Source: VRUE01 sp963717375 (lineage in GTDB: Bacteria; Actinomycetota; Thermoleophilia; Solirubrobacterales; 70-9). Taken from it: 64,000 bases of DNA. Positions 31,835 to 39,531 of the stretch are shown here, piece after piece; within the stretch, counting starts at the first letter, position 1, and each line of letters starts with the position of its first letter. The translations under genes were made by a program, and so were the position numbers. The stretch spans positions 496,001 to 560,000 of the forward strand of contig OY970329.1 of the NCBI GenBank assembly GCA_963717375.1. The letters run 5' to 3'. The notes beneath the pieces are model-generated. The model saw nothing but the letters and a program-made list of their open reading frames with translations. It did no database searches and had not been told where the DNA came from.

Positions 31835-33987
31835 GCCGCCTCCGCCGCGCGCGCCCGGGCCGGCTCGAGCTCAACGCTCCAAGCGCCGGCCGAGTCGCTG
31901 CCGGTCACCGTGCGAGCAATCGCCGCCATCGGCGCCCGCGCCTTGAGCAGGATCTCGTCGAACTCGTCCTCGCGGTCGGACTGCATCACGATCGCCCCGC
32001 CGGCGCCGATCGTGGTCCGGCCCGGCCGCATCACGATCGTGCGGATGACGATGCTCAGGTCCATCACACCGTCGAGTCCGAAGTAGCCGATCGCGCCGGA
32101 GTAGACGCCGCGGGCCTCGTCCTCGATGTCGTCGATGATCTCCATCGTGCGCAGCTTCGGCGCGCCGGTCATCGAGCCACCGGGAAAGCAGGCGTGGGCG
32201 CACTCGACCGCGCTGCGGTTGGCCGGCAGGGTGCCCTCGACCGTGGAGATCAGCTGGTGGACGGTGGCGTAGTCCTCGACCACCATCAACTCGGGGACGG
32301 CGACGCTGCCGACCTCGCAGACGATGCCGAGGTCGTTGCGCAGCAGGTCGACGATCATCAGGTGCTCGGCGTAGGTCTTTTCGTCGTTGGTCAGCTCGGC
32401 CTTCAGCGCCGCGTCGCGCGCCGGATCCTCCGAGCGCGAGGTCGTTCCCTTGATCGGCCGCGCCTCGACCCGGCGCTGGCGATCGACCGAGAGGAAGCGC
32501 TCCGGCGAGGAGCTGACCACGGCGACCTCGCCCAGCTTCAGGTAGGCGGCGAAGGGCGCCGGGTTGCTGCGCCGCAGGTTGCGGTAGAGGTCGAACGGAT
32601 CAGGGCTGGCGTCGGTCGAGATCTGGTCGGTGAGGCAGACCTCGTAGGACTCGCCGGCCGCGAGTTCGGCCTGGCTGCGGGCGATGTCGGCGAGGTATTG
32701 CTCGCGCCCGCGGCCACACCGGAAGCGAACATGAGAGTCGCTTGGCTCGCCGAAGGCGGGATCGGCGAGGGTGGTGGCCGCGGGCGGGTCGGCGAGGACG
32801 TCGCGCGTGACTCCCTCGGCCTCGTCGAGCCAGCGCTCCGCGCCGGGGTCATCGCCGGAACGGACCGCGAGCAGGTGGGTGCGATGGCGCACGTGATCAA
32901 CCGCGATCAGACGATTGGCAAGCATCAGGACCGCATCGGGGACGTCTGAGCTGTGCGCGTTGGAGGCGCCGCAGTCGGCCTTGCACTCGTAGCCGATGTA
33001 GCCGACGAAGCCGCCGAGCAGGTCGGGGGCGGGAGAGGCGGGAGACTCGACCGAGCGCTTCGTGATCTCGCGGTCGAGGACGTCGAAAATCGATCCGCGC
33101 TCGAGCACGGTCCCCCCGTCGCCGTGAATCTGGACCGAGCCGGCCTCGACGTCGTACTCGAGCACGCAGCGATCGGGGCCGGCGCTGGTGCCGAGGTAGG
33201 AGCTCTGCGCGAGGCGGGTCGGCGCGTCGGCGCTGTCGAGCCAGAAGGCGTGCTCCTCCTCGCCGAAGAGCCGTTCGAAGAGCGCCTCGGTCGAGGCCTC
33301 GCCCGGGATCGTGCGCATCCGCAGCTCCGCCTTGGCCGCGCCGGCCTTCGCCGCCTGGGTGCGGCGGGGAGCGCTACTCGGCCGCTTTGTCGCCCGCACC
33401 GGCGGCTCTTTGCGCTGCTGCGCCAGCGCGTAGAAGTTCTCGACCAGCTTGGCGCCGTGCTCGGTGGCGATCGACTCGGGGTGGAACTGGACGCCCCAGA
33501 GGGGGCGGCGGCGATGTTCGATCCCCATCACCACGCCGTCGTCGGCCCAGGCGCAAACGTTGCCTTCGGGACCCATCCCGGTGATCGCCAGCGAGTGGTA
33601 GCGGACGACCGGGAAGCCCTGCGGGATGCCGTCGAAGAGGCCGTCGCCTTCGTGGAAGATCTTGCTGAGGCGGCCGTGCATCGCCTCGGGGGCACTGCGC
33701 ACATCGCCATCGAGCATTTTCCCCAGGCCCTGGTGGCCGAGGCAGATGCCGAGGACCGGGATCTCGCTGTAGCGGAGGATGTCGTCGCAGACGCAGAAGT
33801 CGTGCCAGCGCCCCGGCGTCCCCGGGCCGGGCGAGAGCACGATCGCGTCGAAGTCCCAGCGCTCCAGCGCCCGCCAGGACACCGCATCGTTATCGACCAC
33901 GATCGGCTCCTCTCCGGATACCCCCGCGAGAAGGTGAAAGACGTTGTAGGTGTAGGAGTCGTGGTTGTCGACCAGAAGCGTCCTCAT
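31831..33987 (-). CDS. Fused aminodeoxychorismate synthase (PabA-PabB / PapA type)
   Basis: 718 residues. Residues 1-195 are a class I glutamine amidotransferase: GICLGHQG (Cys82) and VQFHPES (His169, Glu171). After a linker (about 195-235), residues 235-700 are the chorismate-binding domain. RPIKGT (Lys513) is the mark of aminodeoxychorismate synthase; anthranilate synthases have Ala at this Lys. CFPGGSMTGAPK and the terminal GAGGAIVMQSDREDEFDE are also present. It makes 4-amino-4-deoxychorismate. This fused form is typical of antibiotic clusters (chloramphenicol, pristinamycin). It may alternatively serve folate, but no aminodeoxychorismate lyase is adjacent and a PapB-like mutase is. It overlaps both neighbours by 4 bp. 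Confidence 0.95.
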   Translation of the reverse strand: MRTLLVDNHDSYTYNVFHLLAGVSGEEPIVVDNDAVSWRALERWDFDAIVLSPGPGTPGRWHDFCVCDDILRYSEIPVLGICLGHQGLGKMLDGDVRSAPEAMHGRLSKIFHEGDGLFDGIPQGFPVVRYHSLAITGMGPEGNVCAWADDGVVMGIEHRRRPLWGVQFHPESIATEHGAKLVENFYALAQQRKEPPVRATKRPSSAPRRTQAAKAGAAKAELRMRTIPGEASTEALFERLFGEEEHAFWLDSADAPTRLAQSSYLGTSAGPDRCVLEYDVEAGSVQIHGDGGTVLERGSIFDVLDREITKRSVESPASPAPDLLGGFVGYIGYECKADCGASNAHSSDVPDAVLMLANRLIAVDHVRHRTHLLAVRSGDDPGAERWLDEAEGVTRDVLADPPAATTLADPAFGEPSDSHVRFRCGRGREQYLADIARSQAELAAGESYEVCLTDQISTDASPDPFDLYRNLRRSNPAPFAAYLKLGEVAVVSSSPERFLSVDRQRRVEARPIKGTTSRSEDPARDAALKAELTNDEKTYAEHLMIVDLLRNDLGIVCEVGSVAVPELMVVEDYATVHQLISTVEGTLPANRSAVECAHACFPGGSMTGAPKLRTMEIIDDIEDEARGVYSGAIGYFGLDGVMDLSIVIRTIVMRPGRTTIGAGGAIVMQSDREDEFDEILLKARAPMAAIARTVTGSDSAGAWSVELEPARARAAEAA

Positions 33988-35669
33988 CGCGCCACCTCCA
34001 GGCCGAGGCCGCGGGCACCCTGGGCCAGCGCGGCCTGCGTCGCCTCCTGCACGTGCGGCTCGCGATCGGCCTCGAGGTACCAGCGCGAGAGGTGGGCGAC
34101 GTAGCGGGCCAGCGGGCTGACGTCGAGCCGCTCGACCGCCTGCATCAGGTGGCGCCGGTACATCTCCGACTGGACGACGGCGAAGCGGTAGTCGGGGTCC
34201 TCGGAAGGCTCGGCCACAGCCACGCCAGAGCCGCCGCCATTGTGGGCGCGGGCCCGCGCCAAGTCCCAGCCGAGGCTCTGCTCCTCGCGCAGCAGCTTCT
34301 CCGGTTCGAAATCAAGCGGTTTGGTGTTCGCGTGCATGAGGAAGTAGCCGAGCGCGACCTGGGGCACGATCGCTTCGGCGGCTGGGTGGCGCTGCCGCAC
34401 GGTGGCTTGCCCTTCTTCGGAGTCCACCGCCGTGTCGATCCATTCGGCCAGCTCGTCGATCAGCAGCGCGTTCTGCTTGCTCGAGGAGACCGACTCGCTC
34501 TGTTTGGAGACCATCCCGTGGAAGATGTCGTGGGCGGGATGGTTGATCTCGGCGCCGGCCCCCTTGGACATCATTTCGTCCATCAGCTGGCGCCGGCAGG
34601 TGACGTGGGCAACCCACTCGAGGCCGCAGACCTGGATCGAGGTTGTGCCCTCCAGCCCCGGCGCCGCCATCCAGTAGGCGAGCGCCCGCATGTGCTGGGT
34701 GGGCAGGCCGTCGGCTCGCAGCAGCGGCATTTCCTCAAGCTCCTCGCGATCGGTGAGGTAGATCACGGCGCCGTCCGGGCGGCGCTGCAGCATCCCGTGC
34801 TCGAGACCGAGGTTGGAGAGTTCGGCCACCTCGGGCAGGAAGTCGGACTCGAAGAAGACCCGATCGAAGGAGATGCCGAGCCGGGCGAGGGTCTTGCGCT
34901 GGCCCGAGATCACCCAGGCGCGCGTCTTCGACCAGAGCTCGATCGCGGCCTGATCGCCGTCGAGGACTCGCTGCAGCAGCTCGTCGGCGCTGTCGTTGTG
35001 GACGTCGACCTCGCGGGTCAGCGAGCTGGCCGGGTTGTCGTCGCGCCCGGTCAGCGACGGGCCCGACTTGACGTACTCGGCGTAACAGGCGCCGACGAAG
35101 TGGTCGCTCTTCTCGCCGTTATCGAGCGAGGACTGGGTGTGGCGGCCGCTCTTGACCACGCCCGCCATCGCCTCGCCCATGCTGCGACCGACGTCGCAGA
35201 TGATGCTGCGCCGCTCGACCTTGCCGCCGGCCTCGGTCAGCGCCGCGCCGAGCGCGTTGCCCAGCGCCAGGTTGCGCAGGTGGCCGATGTGCAGCGCCTT
35301 GGTCGAGTTGGCGTCCCAGAAGTTGAGCGCGTAGGTCCCGCCGGCGGCGAGGTCGCTGTGGTCGCCGGTCTCGCCGGCTGCCAGGGCTGCGCCCGTGCTC
35401 TCGATCCACTGGTTGTCGAGCCGTGCCCAGACCTGCTTGCCGCCGCGGTCGACCTCGGCAATCCAGGGATCGGCTTCGATCCTCTCCAGCGCGGCCAGCG
35501 CCGCCTCGTCGTCCTGCCAGCCCTTGACGCAGGGCACCAGCATCAGGTCGAAGCGATCGTGCGGCTGGTACGGGGCCCGCGCCGCCCACAGCGGCCGCTC
35601 GCCCGCGCCGGTCGCCACCTCGTCGAGATGGTCAAAGAGATTGCTCGCCATAGCCGGTGTCGATTCCAT
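33984..35669 (-). CDS. Arginyl-tRNA synthetase-like protein in a biosynthetic operon
   Basis: 561 residues from ATG 35669 (ATG 35651 and TTG 35675 also possible). Class I synthetase of the ArgRS type: ANSTKALHIGHLRN holds the HIGH motif (about 127-130), VSSSKQN (about 394-400) replaces KMSKS, and a short DALR-like helical domain ends the protein. The N-terminal 110 residues are reduced compared with typical ArgRS. It overlaps the aminodeoxychorismate synthase gene by 4 bp and is the first protein gene after a tRNA-like gene. ArgRS enzymes need tRNA to activate their amino acid, so a dedicated tRNA would make sense. It could be a second housekeeping enzyme, but its place in this operon suggests aminoacyl transfer in biosynthesis. 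Amino-acid specificity unknown. Confidence 0.88.
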   Translation of the reverse strand: MESTPAMASNLFDHLDEVATGAGERPLWAARAPYQPHDRFDLMLVPCVKGWQDDEAALAALERIEADPWIAEVDRGGKQVWARLDNQWIESTGAALAAGETGDHSDLAAGGTYALNFWDANSTKALHIGHLRNLALGNALGAALTEAGGKVERRSIICDVGRSMGEAMAGVVKSGRHTQSSLDNGEKSDHFVGACYAEYVKSGPSLTGRDDNPASSLTREVDVHNDSADELLQRVLDGDQAAIELWSKTRAWVISGQRKTLARLGISFDRVFFESDFLPEVAELSNLGLEHGMLQRRPDGAVIYLTDREELEEMPLLRADGLPTQHMRALAYWMAAPGLEGTTSIQVCGLEWVAHVTCRRQLMDEMMSKGAGAEINHPAHDIFHGMVSKQSESVSSSKQNALLIDELAEWIDTAVDSEEGQATVRQRHPAAEAIVPQVALGYFLMHANTKPLDFEPEKLLREEQSLGWDLARARAHNGGGSGVAVAEPSEDPDYRFAVVQSEMYRRHLMQAVERLDVSPLARYVAHLSRWYLEADREPHVQEATQAALAQGARGLGLEVAR

Positions 35670-35675
35670 TGGCAA

Positions 35676-35748
35676 TGCACCAGCCGGGGCTCGAACCCGG
35701 ATCTCCGGCTTTTAAGGCCGGCCCTTTGACCGATTAAGGCACTGGTGC
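35676..35748 (-). tRNA. tRNA-like gene with short variable arm and UAA anticodon
   Basis: 73 nt. All arms pair: acceptor GCACCAG/CTGGTGC (35742-35748, 35677-35683) with discriminator A (35676); D stem CCTT/AAGG with a GG-containing 9-nt loop; anticodon stem CCGGC/GCCGG with loop CTTAAAA (35710-35716); variable region of only 4 nt; T stem CCGGG/CCCGG with loop TTCGAGC. The anticodon is UAA (35712-35714), which should read the Leu codon UUA. Bacterial leucine tRNAs have a long variable arm, so this is not a normal tRNA-Leu. CCA is not encoded. It lies 6 bp ahead of the synthetase-like gene on the same strand. Either it has a special role or its identity differs from its anticodon. Confidence 0.85.
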
Positions 35749-35900
35749 GCTATGGGTGGGGCTCGTCGTCAAGCCCGGGGACTCCTCCCGAGAGTCCGCA
35801 ATCTCCTGATCGCTCCAGAATTCCCGCGCATCGTAGCAACTCCGCGCGTACCAAAGGACGAACGTCGGAGGTTCCGCTCTGCAAGCGGGCGGGCGGAGAC

Positions 35901-37154
35901 TCAGCCGGTTACGTAGAGCGGTTTCGGCACTTCGAGCGTGTAGCCGACCGAGGAGCCGCCGGAGCTGTCTTTTTCCCAGATCCCCATCATTCCGCAGCCG
36001 GCGGGGCCCACCGCATATTTCATTATGAAAGCGGTCGGGAAGCCGGCTATGGCGGCTGGGTCATTAGGGGCGACCAGGAAGGGGTACTCGCCGATCGGCG
36101 AGACGAATTCGCAGGTGATCCCGCCGCAGACCAGTTTGAATTTCGGAGCCACGATGACGAAACGGCCGACGCCGCCGGTCAGGGTTTCGAAGAAGAATCT
36201 GTAGGGCAGGCCCTCTGCGGTGACCGGGCAGGCGGCGCCACCAGCGGTGTTGGTGCACGGGTTAAAGACCATCGTCGTGATTTCGCCGTCGAGCGGGCGG
36301 CCGTTGTTCACCAGCGTTTTCCCCTCGAATTTCGCGCCGGTGCATTTGACCGAGATGCCGTTGTAGAGGAATTTCATCGCCGCCGTTTTTTCCCCTTTGA
36401 CCGCCGTGTTCAGGGGGTAGGCGACCCCCGTGCAGTCGTTTCGCCTCGCGGCCGGCATCGTGTCGCAGATCTTGGTGAAATTGGCCCGCTGCTGCAGCTT
36501 GCCGGCATTTGCTCCCGCCAGCGCCGTGGTGATTTCGCCCGAGAGAAAAGCCGTCGAGAAGCCGAGTTTGAAGCTCAGTTCCGCGAGTTTGTCTTCTTTG
36601 AGTTCTTTGTTGACTTTGTTGGAGATCGCTTCGGAGAATTTCAGCGGCTGTTTGACCAGTTCTTCGTGCGAGATTTCAGCCGCGACGGCGCCCGTCAGTT
36701 CCGGTTTTTCCGCCAGCGCCCCGCATTCCCCGCTGAAAGCCAGTTTCGCCAGCGGGACCCCTTCTTTCAGCGATTCGAGCTTCTCGTAGTAGACGCCACC
36801 GGTGAGCACTGATTGGTATTTGGCTTCGAGGGTCAGGGTTTCGCCCACTTTGCAGCCTTTGGGCGTGATCACCGCGCATTTGCCCAATTTCGCAGTGATT
36901 TCATCCGAGCCGCCTTCGATGAACTTGCCGCTGCCTTCGACCGTTTTGCATTCGATCGAGGCGCTTTTGCTCGGAACCGAAAGCGTCACCGGCCCGCCCG
37001 CGAGGGTGATTTTTTCTTCTTTCAGTTTGAGTTCGGAGAACGTCTGCCCCTGGACCAGCCATTCCGATTCCAGTGCCTGGGCGACGGTCGCCGCGACCGC
37101 GCCGATCGCCAAGAGACTGAGCAGGCTCGCAATTAGCAGCTTCGCCGTCTTCAC
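35901..37154 (-). CDS. Secreted cysteine-containing protein of a Thermoleophilia-type family
   Basis: 417 residues. GTG start followed by a classic signal peptide (KLLIASLLSLLAIGAVAATVAQA) with likely cleavage after AQA. The mature start, ESEWLVQGQTFSELKLKEE, resembles the repeat unit of the protein at 60098-61390 (SEWKIGGKTLVELGIKEE). Many Lys, Thr and Gly and paired cysteines suggest an extracellular beta-rich protein. Codon use is visibly less GC-rich (many TTT, AAA) than neighbours. AGGAGG lies about 45 nt upstream and a weaker AAAGG nearer. Function unknown. Confidence 0.8.
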   Translation of the reverse strand: MKTAKLLIASLLSLLAIGAVAATVAQALESEWLVQGQTFSELKLKEEKITLAGGPVTLSVPSKSASIECKTVEGSGKFIEGGSDEITAKLGKCAVITPKGCKVGETLTLEAKYQSVLTGGVYYEKLESLKEGVPLAKLAFSGECGALAEKPELTGAVAAEISHEELVKQPLKFSEAISNKVNKELKEDKLAELSFKLGFSTAFLSGEITTALAGANAGKLQQRANFTKICDTMPAARRNDCTGVAYPLNTAVKGEKTAAMKFLYNGISVKCTGAKFEGKTLVNNGRPLDGEITTMVFNPCTNTAGGAACPVTAEGLPYRFFFETLTGGVGRFVIVAPKFKLVCGGITCEFVSPIGEYPFLVAPNDPAAIAGFPTAFIMKYAVGPAGCGMMGIWEKDSSGGSSVGYTLEVPKPLYVTG

Positions 37155-37236
37155 AGACCCAAACCTTTCGAAAGACGTTAGGGCGGACCTCCTGACCCAA
37201 AACTGACGGCTTAGGTTCTCATATAGTCAAGATTTG

Positions 37237-38043
37237 TCAAGCAATCGTCGAAACAGCGGCGATCTCCGCCAGGAACGCCGCCAGCTCGGCGTCGAGGCGG
37301 CCCGGGGTGATCCTCCACTCGAAGATCGAGCTCGCCACCACCAGGCGGGCGTTGGGCAGCTCCTCGGCGAGCATCCCGGAGTCGCTGAACGGATGCACGG
37401 GGTCGCGGGTGTGGCCGACGATCAGCGCCGGCTGCTCGATCTGCCGGCGCAGCTCGCGGTGCGGCGCGGTCTCCCCCAGCAGCAGACCCTCGAGCACCGC
37501 GCCCGAGGGCCCGGGGCGCTGGCGCACCCAATCGAGGCCGATGTCGACCAGGTAGTTGGTGCGGGGGACGAGCGAGATGAGGCGCGAGGTCAGCTCGAAC
37601 AGCGGCCGGCCGATCCGCAGGCCGAGCAAGACGGGCGTGAAGGCGCCGGCCATCGCCGGCAGAGCGTTGTCGAGCACCGGCATCTCGACGAAGAGACCCT
37701 GGACGCGGTCGGGGTGGCGCACCGCCATCTCCAGCGAGACGTTGGCACCGAGCGAGGTGCCGCCGATGACCGCGGACGCCAGCTCCAGGTGGTCCAGCAG
37801 CGCCGTCACCTGGCGGGCGAACAGCGGCATCGAGTAGAGCCGCAGGTCCTCGGGCCGGTCGGAGCGGCCGTGGCCGAGCAGGTCGACGCAGATCACCCGG
37901 TTGCCCTCGCGCGCCAGCGCCGGGCCCAGGCGCTCGAACATGCGGCGGTTCATCAGCAGCCCGTGGACGAGCACGAGCACCCGCTCGCCCTCCCCGTAGG
38001 AGTCGTACTCGATCCGGTGTCCCTCGTAGAAGAAGTCGCCCAT
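37237..38043 (-). CDS. Alpha/beta-hydrolase fold protein
   Basis: 268 residues. LVHGLLMNRRMF carries the oxyanion hole and GTSLG the nucleophile Ser; RDPVHP holds the acid Asp. The segment where the catalytic His normally lies reads ASSIFEWRITPGRL, with no His, so activity is doubtful or uses another residue. The gene starts 5 bp after the trans-enoyl-reductase-like gene and is in its operon. Substrate unknown. Confidence 0.85.
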   Translation of the reverse strand: MGDFFYEGHRIEYDSYGEGERVLVLVHGLLMNRRMFERLGPALAREGNRVICVDLLGHGRSDRPEDLRLYSMPLFARQVTALLDHLELASAVIGGTSLGANVSLEMAVRHPDRVQGLFVEMPVLDNALPAMAGAFTPVLLGLRIGRPLFELTSRLISLVPRTNYLVDIGLDWVRQRPGPSGAVLEGLLLGETAPHRELRRQIEQPALIVGHTRDPVHPFSDSGMLAEELPNARLVVASSIFEWRITPGRLDAELAAFLAEIAAVSTIA

Positions 38044-38048
38044 CGCGA

Positions 38049-39158
38049 TTACTCCCCGGTCCGGCGCAGGCCCGCCTCGGCGACCCCCTGCTCGAGCGCA
38101 TCGAGGCCGAAGCCGTCGACCGGCCCCAGCGCGCCCGCGCCCTGCAGGCCGCCCGCCGCGGCGCGCTCCGCCGCCCAGGCGATGATCGCGCCGGTGAAGG
38201 TGTAGGCCTCGACCCCGCTGAGGCGGACCCCGGCGAGCACCTGCCCCGCTGGATTGAGCGCCTCGGCGACGATCTCCGCACCGGAGCGCCCTCTTTCCTC
38301 AGCGCTGGGCCCGCCGGTCGAGCCCTTGATCATGCGGGCGAACGCGCCCTGCAGGGCCGGCTTGACGCCGGGAATGCGGGTCGCGCCGGAGACCACGCGC
38401 GAGGCGACCGATATCGCCCGCGAGGCGCCCCCGAACCCACCGAGGTAGACGTCAACCTCCCGTAGGGTGGGGTGAATCCGGGGCAGCGTGAAAGCCTCGC
38501 TGCCCCCCGCCGCGACCGCGGGTAGGGAGCGGCCCGAAAGCTCGAAGCTGTGGACCCGCGCCGCTCCCCGCTCGGTCACGAGCCTGCCGCCGTGCCAGCG
38601 AAAACCTGGCTCCAGAAAAGCGCCGGCGGCGGATGCCTTGGTGCCGCCGCTCATCCCGCCCGGCCCCACCTCGCCGCGTTGGAAATATCCAATCCGCACC
38701 GCCGTGGCGGCGTCGCCCGCATCGCGCAGGGCGAGCGCGCCGGCCAGGTTTCCCGGCACCCAGTCGTAGCCGAAGGCGGTCAGCAGGCCGCTGCCGGCAG
38801 CCTTGGCGCGCGCTCCCTCGCGCTCGAAGACGCGACGGATGAAGGCCGGCTCACCGGTCGAGTCGATGTAGTGAGCGCCGGTGCCAATCGCCGCATCAAG
38901 CGCCGCCCCACCCCAGCGGACAAAGGGACCAACCGTGCTTACCAGCACGTCGCCCGCCTCGACCAGCTCGGCAAGACCGGCCGGCCTGGAGACGTCGGCG
39001 ACCGCCGACTCGAGACCGCCGAGCTCAGCTGCCAGCGCCTCGACCCGGCCCCGATCGCGGGCGACCAGCAGCGGCCGCTGCCCGCGCGCGACCAACTGCT
39101 CAGAGACCAGCCGCCCGGTGTAGCCGGTGGCGCCAAAGACGATGATGCGGCCTGCCAT
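38049..39158 (-). CDS. Saccharopine-dehydrogenase-like oxidoreductase (trans-acting enoyl reductase type)
   Basis: 369 residues from ATG 39158. An N-terminal Rossmann motif IIVFGATGYTGRLVSEQL, then LVSTVGPFVRWGGAALDAA and HYIDSTGEPAF, are characteristic of the family that includes Rv2953, a trans-acting enoyl reductase for mycobacterial polyketide lipids. Two modules of the PKS at 1-18958 lack an ER domain, so a role there is possible, but the gene is 20 kb away and the family is broad. Probably co-transcribed with the downstream hydrolase. Confidence 0.83.
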   Translation of the reverse strand: MAGRIIVFGATGYTGRLVSEQLVARGQRPLLVARDRGRVEALAAELGGLESAVADVSRPAGLAELVEAGDVLVSTVGPFVRWGGAALDAAIGTGAHYIDSTGEPAFIRRVFEREGARAKAAGSGLLTAFGYDWVPGNLAGALALRDAGDAATAVRIGYFQRGEVGPGGMSGGTKASAAGAFLEPGFRWHGGRLVTERGAARVHSFELSGRSLPAVAAGGSEAFTLPRIHPTLREVDVYLGGFGGASRAISVASRVVSGATRIPGVKPALQGAFARMIKGSTGGPSAEERGRSGAEIVAEALNPAGQVLAGVRLSGVEAYTFTGAIIAWAAERAAAGGLQGAGALGPVDGFGLDALEQGVAEAGLRRTGE

Positions 39159-39217
39159 CGCACTCACCCTAGCCATCGATCCCGCTCACCGCAGAGGCAT
39201 GCGGCAGCGCTTCTGGA

Positions 39218-39487
39218 CTAAGCCGCGAAGCGCGCGGCCGATCGGGCCTTGGCCTTGGCGGCCTCGACCTCACGGTCCTTGGCCGGCGCCGAGGTGACGA
39301 GTTCGCCGAGCAGCTGCGTCGAGATCTCGGCAACGGCGTCCACCGCGCGATCGAAGGCCTCGGCGTTGGCCTGCGAGGGTTTGGTGTAGCCGCTGATCTT
39401 GCGCACGTACTGCAGCGCCGACGCCTGGACCTCGTCCTCGGTCGCGGGCGGATCGAAGTTGTAGAGGGTCCTGATGTTGCGACACAT
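39218..39487 (-). CDS. DUF2277 family protein
   Basis: 89 residues. The whole protein matches the family pattern: MCRNIRTLYNFDPPATEDEV, ALQYVRKISGYTKPSQAN and a C-terminal DREVEAAKAKARSAARF. Small, cytoplasmic, helical, widespread in actinobacteria; function unknown. It stands 44 bp downstream of the patatin gene on the same strand. Confidence 0.9.
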   Translation of the reverse strand: MCRNIRTLYNFDPPATEDEVQASALQYVRKISGYTKPSQANAEAFDRAVDAVAEISTQLLGELVTSAPAKDREVEAAKAKARSAARFAA

Positions 39488-39531
39488 GCTCCCGGTCCTT
39501 TCCTCGTATGTCGAAGCGACTCAGAGCGTAA

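Noticed and set aside
31323..31874. Extension of the HDAC-like frame upstream
   Set aside because: It is an Arg/Gly-rich shadow of the GNAT gene; ATG 31322 gives a normal family start and a 4-bp overlap.
31839..33987. Anthranilate synthase for tryptophan synthesis
   Set aside because: The active-site motif is RPIKGT with Lys, which marks aminodeoxychorismate synthase; anthranilate synthases have Ala there.
35676..35748. Idea that the tRNA marks an integration site of a mobile element
   Set aside because: I saw no integrase and no second copy of the tRNA 3' end within the window, so it cannot be supported here.
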